From Bombyx mori (lineage: Eukaryota > Arthropoda > Insecta > Lepidoptera > Bombycidae): a stretch of 64,000 bases of DNA. The notes below the pieces were generated by a model. That model did not search any database and was not told the origin of the DNA. It was given only the letters and a program-made list of their open reading frames with translations. The translations under genes and the position numbers were made by a program. The stretch lies in NCBI RefSeq assembly GCF_030269925.1, contig NC_085117.1, positions 8,370,731 to 8,434,730 of the forward strand, read 5' to 3'. This document shows, piece after piece, positions 10,949 through 20,159 of the stretch; the first letter of the stretch is position 1; every line of letters begins with the position of its first letter.

Positions 10949-11372
10949 TATTGCTTAGATGGTTGGACGAGCTCACAGTCCACCTGGTGTTAAGTGGTTA
11001 CCGGAGCCCATAGACATCTACAACGTAAATGCGCCACCCACCTTGAGATATAAGTTCCAAGGTCTCAGTATAGTTACAACGGCTTCCCCACCCTTCAAAC
11101 CGAAACGCACTACTGCTTCACGGCAGAAATAGGCAGGGCGGTGGTACCTATCCGCGCGGACTCATAAGAGGTCCTACCACCAGTAATTACGCAAATTATA
11201 ATTTTGCGGGTTTGATTTTTATTCCACGATGTTATTCCTTTACCGCAGAAGTCAATCGTGAATATTTGTTGAGTACATATTTCATTAGAAAAATTGATAT
11301 TCGCCTGAGATTCAAACACTGGTGCATCGCTCAACACGAATGCACCGGACGTCCTTTAGGCTACGACGACTA
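10949..11372 (-). mobile_element. Bm1-like SINE, full length
   Basis: About 424 bp in reverse orientation with the 3' tail, body and tRNA-like head (GGTGCATCGCTCAACACGAA, TTAGGCTACGACGAC). It sits between the two lipase genes. Confidence 0.85.
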
Positions 11373-11717
11373 AGATGCACTATTTTAGTTTCGTAGCGAC
11401 TAAGTATGATAGTTAATCCTTTAAAACTGGTTTCCGAGTGTCAGCAAATAACCAGTTTATGTCCCCGTAGTTCTTACAGGTACTTGTAGCCTTTGCAAAG
11501 AACAAAAAAAAAAAAACTTAAAGGAATTTTCCTGCCTTATTTGTAGGTTTTATTTATCTCAATTTCAATGTAAACAACATTATGGAAAACATTAATAATA
11601 AAAAATTCACAGGCAGGAAATACTTAAACCTGTTGTTTTTTCCATTTTACACCTATTTTCGGTATGTAACTCAAGGTTAAAGGTATAATAATAATAAAAG
11701 ACTTTGCCCAAAATAAT
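11373..11717. other. Lipase 2 3' flank
   Basis: AT-rich. Besides the AATAAA overlapping the lipase 2 stop codon, no other clear signal was seen. Confidence 0.4.
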
Positions 11718-11722
11718 TTATT
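11717..11722 (-). promoter_or_regulatory. AATAAA polyadenylation signal overlapping the lipase 2 stop codon
   Basis: On the - strand the last codons read AAA TAA ATT, so AATAAA spans the stop. If used, the 3' UTR would be only about 15-30 nt. Confidence 0.45.
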
Positions 11723-12399
11723 TAAACCTTAACACATCTTCCTTGTTGACATCTAAGAAATACTGCGACAACGAGTCGCTTCCTTTCACCAAACCCTTTT
11801 CCTCTAAATAATACGGGAACGTGTTCTTTGTGGCCAAATAAAATATACCTTGCTTAGTTTTATCAACTTTCAATCCTAGTACGTTCGTCTCTCTCGGACC
11901 ACCGTCAAAGCAATTCCCTATTCTGGCATCGTATACCGAATCGCACTGAATTCCTATAAACGATTTTGGATGATAAATCGCTGTCACCCATAACAGAAAG
12001 GATCTGATGTGACTGCATAAAAATGTGCACAATATGGGTATTAGTATGCTTTGTTGGTACTCTCCGCCGTTGACATAGAAATTGATGTGTCCAATGGGCG
12101 CAGCCATACCGTAACCATCTATATTAGTGTACACCACGTCTAGGAACTCTACGTCCGACGAGTCCAGTCTGTCCTCAGGGCCGAGGTTCCTAAAGCAGAC
12201 CCCTGTAGGATCAAGGCCCGTGGCTCTTTTAAATTTGGTTCCCGTCATGTTTGTGAAGCTTTTCGCGGCGAAGCTCATGACTTGAGCTCCTAAGCTGATC
12301 CCGACGAGATCCAATTTGTTTATGTCGAGTCCTTCCTTCATGAGTTCAACCACCATTGAAGCTATATGCGGCCCCAGGGCACGACTAAGGCGAGATGCG
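11718..12399 (-). CDS. Lipase 2 exon 3 (catalytic core)
   Basis: Acceptor TTTGTTGACAG on the - strand, just upstream of residue 135. The triad S170, D198 and H265 is all here. The frame stays open further upstream (to 12440), but the acceptor position aligns residue for residue with lipase 1 (LAVRYIRTAARH / IASRLSRALGPH). Confidence 0.9.
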
Positions 12400-14471
12400 C
12401 TGTCAACAAACCGTAAATCGATTAATATAAAAACAAACAAATTGTTATATATATATACTTATATATGAGGCAGTCAGCGCAAAAGTGGCCTAACCCACCA
12501 TTAATATTCGTGCTTATGTATTGCAATTTATTTAAAACATAATAAGTTTTGATTCAAAATCGGCTCATCCCTAGTCTCATCCATAGATAATAGCCTTTTT
12601 AAACATCATTTTAGCGCGTATTTTTTGCCTACGAAGTATTGTAAAGGTAAATTCGAACCTCATTATCTCCATACTAACTATGACAAGCATTTTTTTTTCC
12701 ACAGGAGATAATCGCCGGATCTCCACCCGCACGGCAGGTGGGGTATGTTGGAGTCGAACCTCACTAAAAACTCCTGCCGCTCACAGTCGGCGCCCTACCC
12801 CGGACCGGGCGGGAACCCAGTCGGAGCTATTGAGACGGCGGGACAGGGTTTACGCAGAGCATATTACATCCATCCCCCCGTCCCCCAGACACCGGACCGG
12901 CGGCCGCCAGCGACACGACCGCCGGTTCCCTCGGTCGATGGGCCAAGAGCCCGCATTGATAATGCCACGCTACACCTTCCCCCAGAGCGGTCGGGGGAAC
13001 GCGGCCTACCACGCCGCCCCACGCCTCGGTTTCTCCCAGAACAGAGCGGGTGGAGTCCAAAGCTCTTAGGGGGCCGGGTTACGGACGGCACCCCGGTCCC
13101 GACCCCCTGCTCGGCGGCGGCGGATTTCTGCATAGTGAGGAGAGCTTTGCCTCACTCGCCCCGCCGCCTCTTTCTGCGAGATGGTGCACTCGCAGAAGTC
13201 GAGCATAGCCTTCCAAAACTCGTCGCCGCCAAGCATCGACGCCACGACGCCAGGCAGCGACAAATCCGGTCCTATCTTTGCGACAAGGACACGGCGCTGC
13301 GCCACCCAAGCGGGGCAGACAGCGAGCGTATGCTCCGCCGTGTTCAGGTCGTGTTCACAATGGTGGCACCTCGTCGTCGGCTCAGCTCCTATCCGGTGCA
13401 GGTACTTCCCGAAGCATCCGTGCCCAGTCAGCACCTGCACCAGACTGAAGGTGAGGCGTTCTCGGCCACGATTCACCCAGTCATCAAAGACTGGGTAAAC
13501 CGCCTTGACGGTCCGTAGACCCCGCAGACAAAGAGAAAACGAAACTTTTCATTACACAACGGTTGCCCGATGTGGGAATCGAACCCACGACCCTTAGTAC
13601 AACAGTTAGGTGCGCTAATTACTGCACCACCAAATCAGTCAATTGTGGCAGAAAGACGTGATAATTTACACAACAGAAGAGAAAATTCACGCAAACAATA
13701 CTCACATTGGATATTCAGTGGTCACGAACCAATGTATGTCCACTGATAATACATTGTAACCGCGTTTAGTATAAGCCGACGCTATTACTGGTGAGAATAT
13801 AAATGATGGACTGTCAAGATAACCTGGGAAGTACAGTAGCGTTTTCTTCATAAAATTAACATTAGGATCCCTTGCCAACTCTTTCATTTGCTTGTAGCCG
13901 TATCTTTTCCTCGACAAGAATGAGTTTTTCGATCGAAAAACCGTAATGCCGAGATGTTTTAATGACTTCGGCGTGATTATAGCTTCTTTCGTTATACCCG
14001 GACCTGTGGGAATTAAAGCGTTAGTATTTGAAGCTCAGCAAAGGTAACGCTGCTCAAATCTTTAGAGAAATTGGTGGTGGTGGTGGTTGGTGCGAGTTCA
14101 AAAGATGCCCTATCACAAGTAATCACTTAAGTGGAAGTAAATTCGAGGAGATTTGTTAAGTTCGTAATTCATTAGAAAAATTCGTAACCTCTGCCTGATT
14201 GGATCTTTTTTTTTAAATATTTTGTAAAGAAAATTAGTTCAAAAACTTTGAATTAATTTAAAAACTTACTATAAATTCTATATTGTATTGAATATTTTAT
14301 GAATATAATATTTATTATATAATATAACAAATTGGAATACATTAATTCGTGTTTATTATACTCACAATCACTCAAATATGCTCTAGGTGATCCTTGATCC
14401 TTAGGAGATTCTTCACTGGACAGCACACAAAGAAATAATGTAAAATAAAATAAATTAACTACTTTCACCAT
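11718..14471 (-). CDS. Lipase 2: secreted pancreatic-lipase/PLA1-family protein (3 exons)
   Basis: Gene model on the - strand: 14471-14366, 14003-13706, 12399-11718, giving 361 aa. It is the paralogue of lipase 1. The signal peptide is VVNLFYFTLFLCVLSS. The nucleophile elbow is G168-I-S170-L-G, the acid is D198 in TGLDPTG and the base is H265 in CSHIRS. Spacings S-D 28 and D-H 67 equal those of lipase 1. The oxyanion-loop motif reads PGYLD (95-99) in place of the common HG(F/Y/W). The FYVNGGEY block before the lid is shared. There is no PLAT domain. Introns are GT-AG, of 362 and 1,306 bp, in phases 1 and 2. Intron 2 carries an R1-clade LINE end and a tRNA-like repeat. Convergent with lipase 1, so expression of one could read into the other. 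Class is certain from motifs; activity and substrate are inferred from the family. Confidence 0.92.
12690..13520 (-). mobile_element. R1-clade LINE, 3' end (C-terminal zinc knuckle)
   Basis: The - strand open frame reads VNRGRERLTFSLVQVLTGHG..., RCHHCEHDLNTAEHTLAVCP (CCHC knuckle C-x2-C-x7-H-x4-C), then FCECTISQKEAAGRVR, the C-terminus of an R1-clade ORF2. A GC-rich 3' UTR and a short A-run (12691-12698 on +) follow. It is 5'-truncated in lipase 2 intron 2, in the gene's own direction. A related copy lies at 20160-21167. Confidence 0.8.
13559..13636 (-). repeat. tRNA-like Pol III repeat unit
   Basis: On the - strand it reads like a tRNA: TGGTGCAGTAATTAGCGC (A-box region) and GTGGGTTCGATTCCCAC (B box in a 5-bp T-stem). 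The acceptor stem does not close well (GATTTGG / ...CAACC). It lies inside lipase 2 intron 2, so I take it as a SINE head or tRNA pseudogene rather than a functional tRNA. Confidence 0.55.
13706..14003 (-). CDS. Lipase 2 exon 2
   Basis: Acceptor TTCCCACAG and donor GTGAGT on the - strand. It codes for residues 36-135, including YGYKQMKELARDPN, PGYLDSP and RGYNVLSVD, colinear with lipase 1 exon 2. Confidence 0.9.
14065..14200 (-). mobile_element. Bm1-like SINE internal fragment, decayed
   Basis: GGTGCGAGTTC...CCTATCAC, TTCGTAATTCATTAGAAAAATTCG and GCCTGATTGG follow the order of the SINE body in reverse. It lies in lipase 2 intron 1. Confidence 0.55.
14366..14471 (-). CDS. Lipase 2 exon 1 (signal peptide)
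   Basis: ATG, a hydrophobic signal peptide and a linker ending AYLSD plus T, then GTGAGT. It is 106 bp with phase 1, as in lipase 1 exon 1. Confidence 0.85.
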
Positions 14472-14910
14472 TTTTATTAAATTTTTATTTTAATATAAAT
14501 TCACATAATTTAATACAATTTAATTGTAATTTTGTTTTTAGCGTATATGTATTTAATTATACGATGTTTTGAAACGCGTGTGTTTTAGATGTACCGTTTT
14601 GGCTCAATGCTGCATTCGCGACGTTTGCCGCAGACCAGATTTCCTTGGTTGTTATAAAATGAAAAAAAAGATTTAGTTAACTAACTACGTTATAAAAAAC
14701 AATGTAACTTGTGTATGCTTCATAATAATTTAATTGATTTTATAAATAATTTTACCCAGATAATTGTAGGCTTAATTGCTTATTCGTTTGTATTTTCGGG
14801 CGTCAGTATAAATGGTAGATATAATAATTGTAGATAATAAATGGTATGAATATTCCGAGGAAACTAGCAAAAATTTTTTGCGAATTCGTCTTTCGGTGTA
14901 TTTGTAACTA
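14472..14910. other. Upstream region of lipase 2
   Basis: AT-rich; presumably contains the promoter and 5' UTR of lipase 2. I see no TATA box at a convincing distance. Confidence 0.4.
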
Positions 14911-15330
14911 CTAGAGGTCCCGCAGTAGTCGAAATTCGACTATAATTCATTGGAATTGTAAGTTTGTACACTATTATGATTGTATTGTATACATCTATAA
15001 TCACAAATTTCGCCAAGACTACACTATAAAAAAATATTAACAAAGGCAAACAATATTTAATCTATTCTCAATTTGACAACAGACGCCAAGAACAAAAGTT
15101 TGACAATAAATGGTATGCATGCGTGTGTGCGTCAAATACATGGTATGTAGTGTGTGTAATGTTTTCTTTATTGATTTAATGTATCTTTTATGCATTATTT
15201 AAAAAAAATATTAGCATTGTGCACTTCTTCTCTATATTCTCTGTAAGTGTGCAAAATTTCATACCCCTCCGTCCGCGTAATTTTCGTAAAAAGGGATACA
15301 AAGTTTTTGCTTCACGTATTAATATATAGA
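14911..15330 (-). mobile_element. Non-autonomous Helitron, 420 bp
   Basis: On the - strand it starts TCTATATATTAATACG and ends CTAG, between A (15331) and T (14910), the Helitron target. A subterminal hairpin AGTCGAA-T-TTCGACT lies before the CTAG. A near-identical copy in the other direction is at 22684-23129. No coding capacity. Confidence 0.85.
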
Positions 15331-15554
15331 TACTATACTATACTATACTATACTATACTATACTATACTATACTATACTATACTATACTATACTATACTA
15401 TACTATACTATACTATACTATACTATACTATACTATACTATACTATACTATACTATACTATACTATACTATACTATACTATACTATACTATACTATACTA
15501 TACTATACTATACTATACTATACTATACTATACTATACTATACTATACTATACT
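15331..15554 (+). repeat. Pentanucleotide microsatellite (ACTAT)n, about 45 units
   Basis: A nearly perfect run of the 5-bp unit, directly abutting the 5' terminus of the Helitron at 15330. It is followed by GGGCGAAGCCCTGGCGGGG, a short hairpin like a Helitron 3' end. The open frame through it is repeat translation only. Confidence 0.97.
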
Positions 15555-15599
15555 GGGCGAAGCCCTGGCGGGGGGTACCACTCATAAAAAAAACAATTT

Positions 15600-16097
15600 A
15601 ACTGTTTTTTTATTTTGAAATAAACTACTACTAATTGAATAAGAACTGTCTGATGACCTCATCTTTGTTTAATACTTCACTATTAATTTTTTTTGCCTTT
15701 TATTTATTTCACTTTTACACTAAACGCAATATTGCAAATTACCCGAGCACAACAATGGCAGAGAATTTTAGGTGCATGAGAGCAGGCGTAGACACTAACG
15801 TGCATGCGCACTTGTACCCAGGGAGAAAAAGTTAGACTTTCTTCTCTGTACAGCGCGAACGAAAACCGAACTTTCGGCGTAGGTAGGAGAAAAATTATTT
15901 TTAAAACAAACATACAATATAATAAGTTATAGGTACGCTCTGAGGTTCGGGATAAATGAAAATTCTACCGAAGTACAAATCAAAACTTTATTTAACACTT
16001 AGAACACTTGCAGAGCACTTCGCAATTCGTAATTCGCTTCTTCCGCTTCGTTCCAGGTGATCAGTTCGCTGTTTCGCTTCAAGTACTCCCGATTACT
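15600..16097. other. Unassigned sequence
   Basis: AT-rich with two short open frames that have no recognisable motif. It is the integration target of the LINE at 16110. Confidence 0.35.
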
Positions 16098-16107
16098 AAC
16101 TGCCTTC

Positions 16108-16171
<64 letters not shown>

Positions 16172-16540
16172 ATTGAAAGTTTACTGGTGGCCCGAAGGCC
16201 TTTCCAGTTTCACCAGGACAGGTGGGCGAGCAAAGGCTCAGCCAAGAGGGGTGGGATTTGCTAACAACTGCCCGAGCGCCTCCGAAGGAGACCTAACAAC
16301 TCAAGAGCAATTGTTTCGCGAATGAATCTACTACCGGATCGGAATCGCGACCCGCTGAGAAGATCCGGCGAGAAACTCAGCGGGCTGATGCATGGGTTAG
16401 GTTGCACGTCGACCTCTTTGTCGAGTTCGACGAGTACGGTTACCGGGGTCCCTAAGCCTGCCCCTAGTATTAGAGCTGAAGGCATCTAATGCAAAGGTTA
16501 TTGGATCTGATGGATCCGTAAGGACGTGAACTGCCTTCGT
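16098..16540 (-). mobile_element. LINE family K 3' end with long poly(A) and 12-bp target duplication
   Basis: The direct repeat AACTGCCTTCGT flanks the insert (16098-16109 and 16529-16540). The insert begins on + with about 59 T (poly(A) on -), then the family K 3' UTR. The CCCGCTGAG / CTCAGCGGG hairpin is perfect (16351-16384). A clear target-primed insertion that looks young. Confidence 0.85.
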
Positions 16541-17439
16541 GTCATCTGTGCAACGCTTTTATATCCCTACATTGACATCCCTAGCATTATCGACAACATT
16601 CCGGACAGGTCAAGTAGTTTCGATATGTGTTTCCGCTATTTGATAATAGATGGCGTTGTACTTCTCGACCGTTCTCGATTTTACTAGTTCTTTTGATATT
16701 CGTTGTTGCTATTCGACGATGCTCGACGATGGCGTTGCTGTTACTGGTGTAACACTATTTACAGTATTTTACAGCAAACAACTTATTTACCGCGAGCTCT
16801 GCCAGAACTATGCGCTAGATTAAATTGCGATTTCAAGGTATATTTACTAGGATAAAAACAAAGAAATTAAACAAAACATCTTCGACCTAACGATTTCACA
16901 AATTAAAAAGTTAACCTCTTGATTTGAAAAGAATTTAATTAAAATAAATAACAAAAAACTATAACTATGTATTTATACTTTGTTTTATGTGTGAGCAAAA
17001 TACAAAATAAACATACAAAAAACTTCCTATTACGAAAATAACTTAATTTACATTTAAACTATTTTATAAGAACCTAAGTTTTTTATGAAGAAACCTAAAT
17101 AAATTAGTATTCAAATACTTTTATTGACCCAAATAACAAAATCTCTGTAACTCATTACATTCAATTTAACTTATGAACGTGAGCAAAGAAAAATATTAAA
17201 ATAACATTGAATTAGTATTATTTCAATATAAATAACGCAAAGATTAAAAAAACACACTTAAAACAAGTACAAAATTAACGAAATTAATGGTATTTTACGT
17301 ATGATTCTATATTTAGAAAAATACTTATTAACCCTTTTTTTTTCATTACACGCAGTACATTAATTAAGTAAAACAAGAAATCGTATAAGCAATTTGGATT
17401 GTAATCAACGGGCACGTGAAAAAAATTGTAATATACGCA
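16541..17439. other. AT-rich sequence
   Basis: Holds ATAGATGGCGTTG near 16648, a weak CTCF-like match, and long AT-rich stretches. No gene recognised. Confidence 0.35.
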
Positions 17440-17765
17440 TAGGTCTCGCATAGTCGTCTGCCCTCACGTGTCTGTCCGTTTGGGTGGGCACACTTGGGCA
17501 TATTCCTTCACCTTTATTTTTTTATCCTACCTAAGTTAAGAGCCTTGAGAGGCTATTTCAACGTAACCTTAACTATTAGGTGAGCTCACGGGGCTCAAAC
17601 CTGACGACGTTGCTAACACGAACCCTAGCAAGTACCCTACCCTCTACCTACCCTCTTTACTATATTCCATTAAAATTGGTTCCGTAGTTTAGGCATGATG
17701 CGTAACACTGTCTGAGACAGAGTTACTTTCGCATTTATAATGTTACTATAGATATAGATTAGTAT
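17440..17765 (-). mobile_element. Helitron-like element (Lep1-like 5' end), interrupted
   Basis: On the - strand it starts TCTATACTAATC...ATTATAAATGCGAAAGTAACTCTGTC and ends with GGGCAGACGACTATGCGAGACC. The middle (17518-17640) is replaced by a LINE family J 3' UTR. It is the mirror-image partner of 18185-18845. Confidence 0.6.
17518..17640 (-). mobile_element. LINE family J 3' UTR fragment nested in a Helitron-like element
   Basis: CCTACCTAAGTTAAGAGCCTTGAGAGGC and GTGAGCTCACGGGGCTCAAACC match family J in reverse. It lies between the two ends of the Helitron-like element. Confidence 0.7.
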
Positions 17766-18184
17766 AGATTATTTCATATTAATCCTGCTACTTCATTTTA
17801 GACCTAAGACAAGAAAACAATAATGTATACATTGTATAAAATTCTAAGTTTATTTAAGATCGAGAAATGCATTTGTTTACCTTGAAAACTTGCAAATGTG
17901 TCAAAGGCGTATAAACGCATTAGTTTACCTTGAAAATTTGCACATGTATCAGACTGATAGATAATACAGGAATTTTATTAACTTTGTTCGATTTCGTGAT
18001 AAAAATCACGAGTATGAACAACAAAAAACAATCGGATGTGACAATTAAATCGTGTTTTATTTAAATTTGAGCCTTGCACTTTGCTTTTACAACCAGTAAG
18101 CGTGTAATAAAAAAAAAACTTCTATTAAATGTAACATATGAATACACGAGATTAATATAAAATAATCTATACTACTACTAATCT

Positions 18185-18845
18185 ATATCTATACTACTTA
18201 ATATTATAAATGCGAAGGGAACTTTGTTTGTCTGTGTGTTATGCAATCACGCCTAAGCTACTAAACCGATTTAAATGAAATATAGTTCAGAAGTAGTCTA
18301 GAGCCTGAGAAACTTTAACACTCACAGGTGCCTTTTTAATGCGAAAAAAGGACTGTAAGAGGTTGAAATAGGCGATGAAAGTTTGTATGAAATTTATGTC
18401 ATTTTTAAAGCTAGAAGCTTGAAAATTATTATTTAGGATTTTGATTAGATATAAATAAATATAGCATTCAAAGGTTGTAAAAATTTTACCCTAAGGAATA
18501 TAAAATTAGGGGGTGAGAGTTTTTGTGTAATGACGTGAACAAAAAATCTACAGTCCAGAAAATAAAAATATACATGAAATATAGAGAATTACGTAGTCAT
18601 TACTAAATGTGAAACTGAAATTAACGCAAGTAAGAAACTTGCCAAGCGCCGCGAGCCATACACAATGAGCGTTGCACCGCCGCGCCGTGGCGCGCGGCTT
18701 GTCGGGGCGTGACGCGCGGCGTGATGCGACGTGACGTGCGGCTTGACACGGCGTGACGCGCGGCGTGACGTAAGTGGGGGAATATACCTAAATGTGCCTA
18801 CCCAAACGGGCAGATATGCGAGGGCAGATGACTATGCGAGACTTA
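18185..18845 (+). mobile_element. Helitron-like element with GC-rich internal block
   Basis: It starts CTATACTACTTAATATTATAAATGCGAAGGG, a Lep1-type 5' end, and ends GGGCAGATGACTATGCGAGAC. 18650-18775 is unusually GC-rich, with degenerate CGTGACGCGCGGC units. About 660 bp; no coding frame. Confidence 0.6.
18655..18775 (+). repeat. Degenerate GC-rich minisatellite
   Basis: Repeats of GCGTGACGCGCGGC / GCGTGATGCGACG / ACGTGCGGCTTGACACG of about 14-20 bp inside the Helitron-like element. Sharply GC-rich against its surroundings. Confidence 0.65.
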
Positions 18846-19198
18846 CGCCAATATTAAAATTTTTCCCCTGCAAAGCATAAGTTAAATTGATTGTAAAAAG
18901 TTATAGAGGTTTTGTTTATTTCTTGACATCGCCAACCCATTTAACACTCTACCCTGAATCGTGATAGGGAGGGCATGGATTGCTGCTCTACCTCCGCCGG
19001 CTAGTTAGCTCCTATTTAGAGGCCAAGTCTAGCTTCAGTTCCAGAAAAAGATGCTAACCGGCATTAGGTGGAGGAGGCTCTGCAGACAGACTAACTAATG
19101 TGCAATATGTGTATGGAAATATATGGCTACACCACCGCCAACACCATTTATGCGATCATTGTGAATAAGACATTCCCGATCCTGCGGACAGAATGGAA

Positions 19199-19537
19199 AG
19201 CAGTCGACGTCGCCCAAAACACGTCATCTCGGATCCTCCCGATCCACTAACGGTGCTTTTAGGTACTTCAAGCACCGATCACCGTTCTCGTCGAACCCGT
19301 CGCTTGCGACGAAGGGCTCGCCAGTAAATTAACTCTCAGACACAGCCCACTGAGTTTCTCGCCGGATCTTCTCAGTGGGTCGCGTTTCCGATCCGGTGGT
19401 AGATTCTGCGAAGCACGACTCTTGCTAGGGTTCGTGCTAGCAACGTCATCAGGTTTGAGCCCCGTGAGCTCACCTACTAGCCACGGTTACGCTGAAATAG
19501 CCTCTAAGGCTATCAGCTTAGGTAGGAAAAAAAAAAG
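19199..19537 (+). mobile_element. LINE family J 3' UTR with poly(A)
   Basis: Complete family J 3' UTR from CAGTCGACGTCGCCC to GGTAGG and an A-run (19527-19537). The hairpin CCCACTGAG (19346-19354) / CTCAGTGGG (19371-19379) is perfect. The 3' end abuts the LINE endonuclease fragment that follows. Confidence 0.8.
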
Positions 19538-19850
19538 TGAATAAGGCGGAAGCCAGGTAAAGCATAGGGACGTGAGGGCAGACAAGGTTTAAGCCATGAT
19601 TCGGAAATAAGAATGGCGAGGATGTTCTCACAGCTAAAACTTACCAGCATATCAGGAAAATGAGCTGGTACGCTCTGGGCATTGATGTGAACAACATTAA
19701 AGTTCCGAGAGACATCAGTAAGCTGCGACACCAGTGTCTCAGCCAATGAAGGAACTCTGATAAAACTTGCATCATTACTACTTGCTGAGAGAAATATTTC
19801 AGATATATCGCTTTCCATTTCCGACATCAAAAATTTAATTAAATATAAAA
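19538..19850 (-). mobile_element. LINE endonuclease-domain fragment
   Basis: The - strand frame contains NFNVVHINAQSVPAHFPDML and ILAILISESWLKPCLPS, the N-terminal part of an AP-type endonuclease of a jockey/CR1-like LINE ORF2. It is cut off at 19538 by the family J tail on the other strand. Confidence 0.7.
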
Positions 19851-19989
19851 TAAGATCAGCTAATAATATCCTGAACAAAATAATTTATACGCGTCGTTGC
19901 GTAAAGAAGCAATTCAATCAATATTAATAAACTAATGTACTTACAAGTTAAATAGTTACAATTCAACTGACAAGAAAATAAATAATACA

Positions 19990-20085
19990 TAGTTTAAAAA
20001 ACTATCAAAATACGCTTTTATAGAAAATCCAACTAAACAAATAGAAAATAAATTTTAATAAATTTGAATTAAAAAAAAGCGTAGG
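19990..20085 (-). repeat. Low-copy dispersed repeat (inverted partner of 24955-25055)
   Basis: The reverse complement reads AATTCAAATTTATTAAAATT...AGTTGGATTTTCTATAAAAGCG and closely matches 24977-25032. Likely part of an older element. Confidence 0.55.
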
Positions 20086-20159
20086 TTGTTTCTCAGGATA
20101 TTATCAAAATAACCCTTCTACTCATATCTGTTCATAAAATATTTATAACTACTGATACC

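Noticed and set aside
12400..12440. Upstream extension of the lipase 2 exon 3 frame (start at 12440)
   Set aside because: An acceptor (GACAG) at 12400 matches lipase 1 residue by residue; the extra 14 codons are intron.
12680..13518. Long + strand open frames (129 and 257 codons)
   Set aside because: Shadows of the GC-rich R1-clade LINE that codes on the - strand (CCHC knuckle and R1-type C-terminus are on -).
13559..13636. Functional tRNA gene on the - strand
   Set aside because: B box and T-stem are good, but the acceptor stem does not pair and similar decayed copies exist at about 41200 and 51695, so it is a repeat.
15247..15618. 123-codon open frame with repeating TILYY peptide (and similar frames at 62792-63085)
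   Set aside because: It is translation of the (ACTAT)n / (ATAGT)n microsatellites; open in several frames only because the unit lacks stops.
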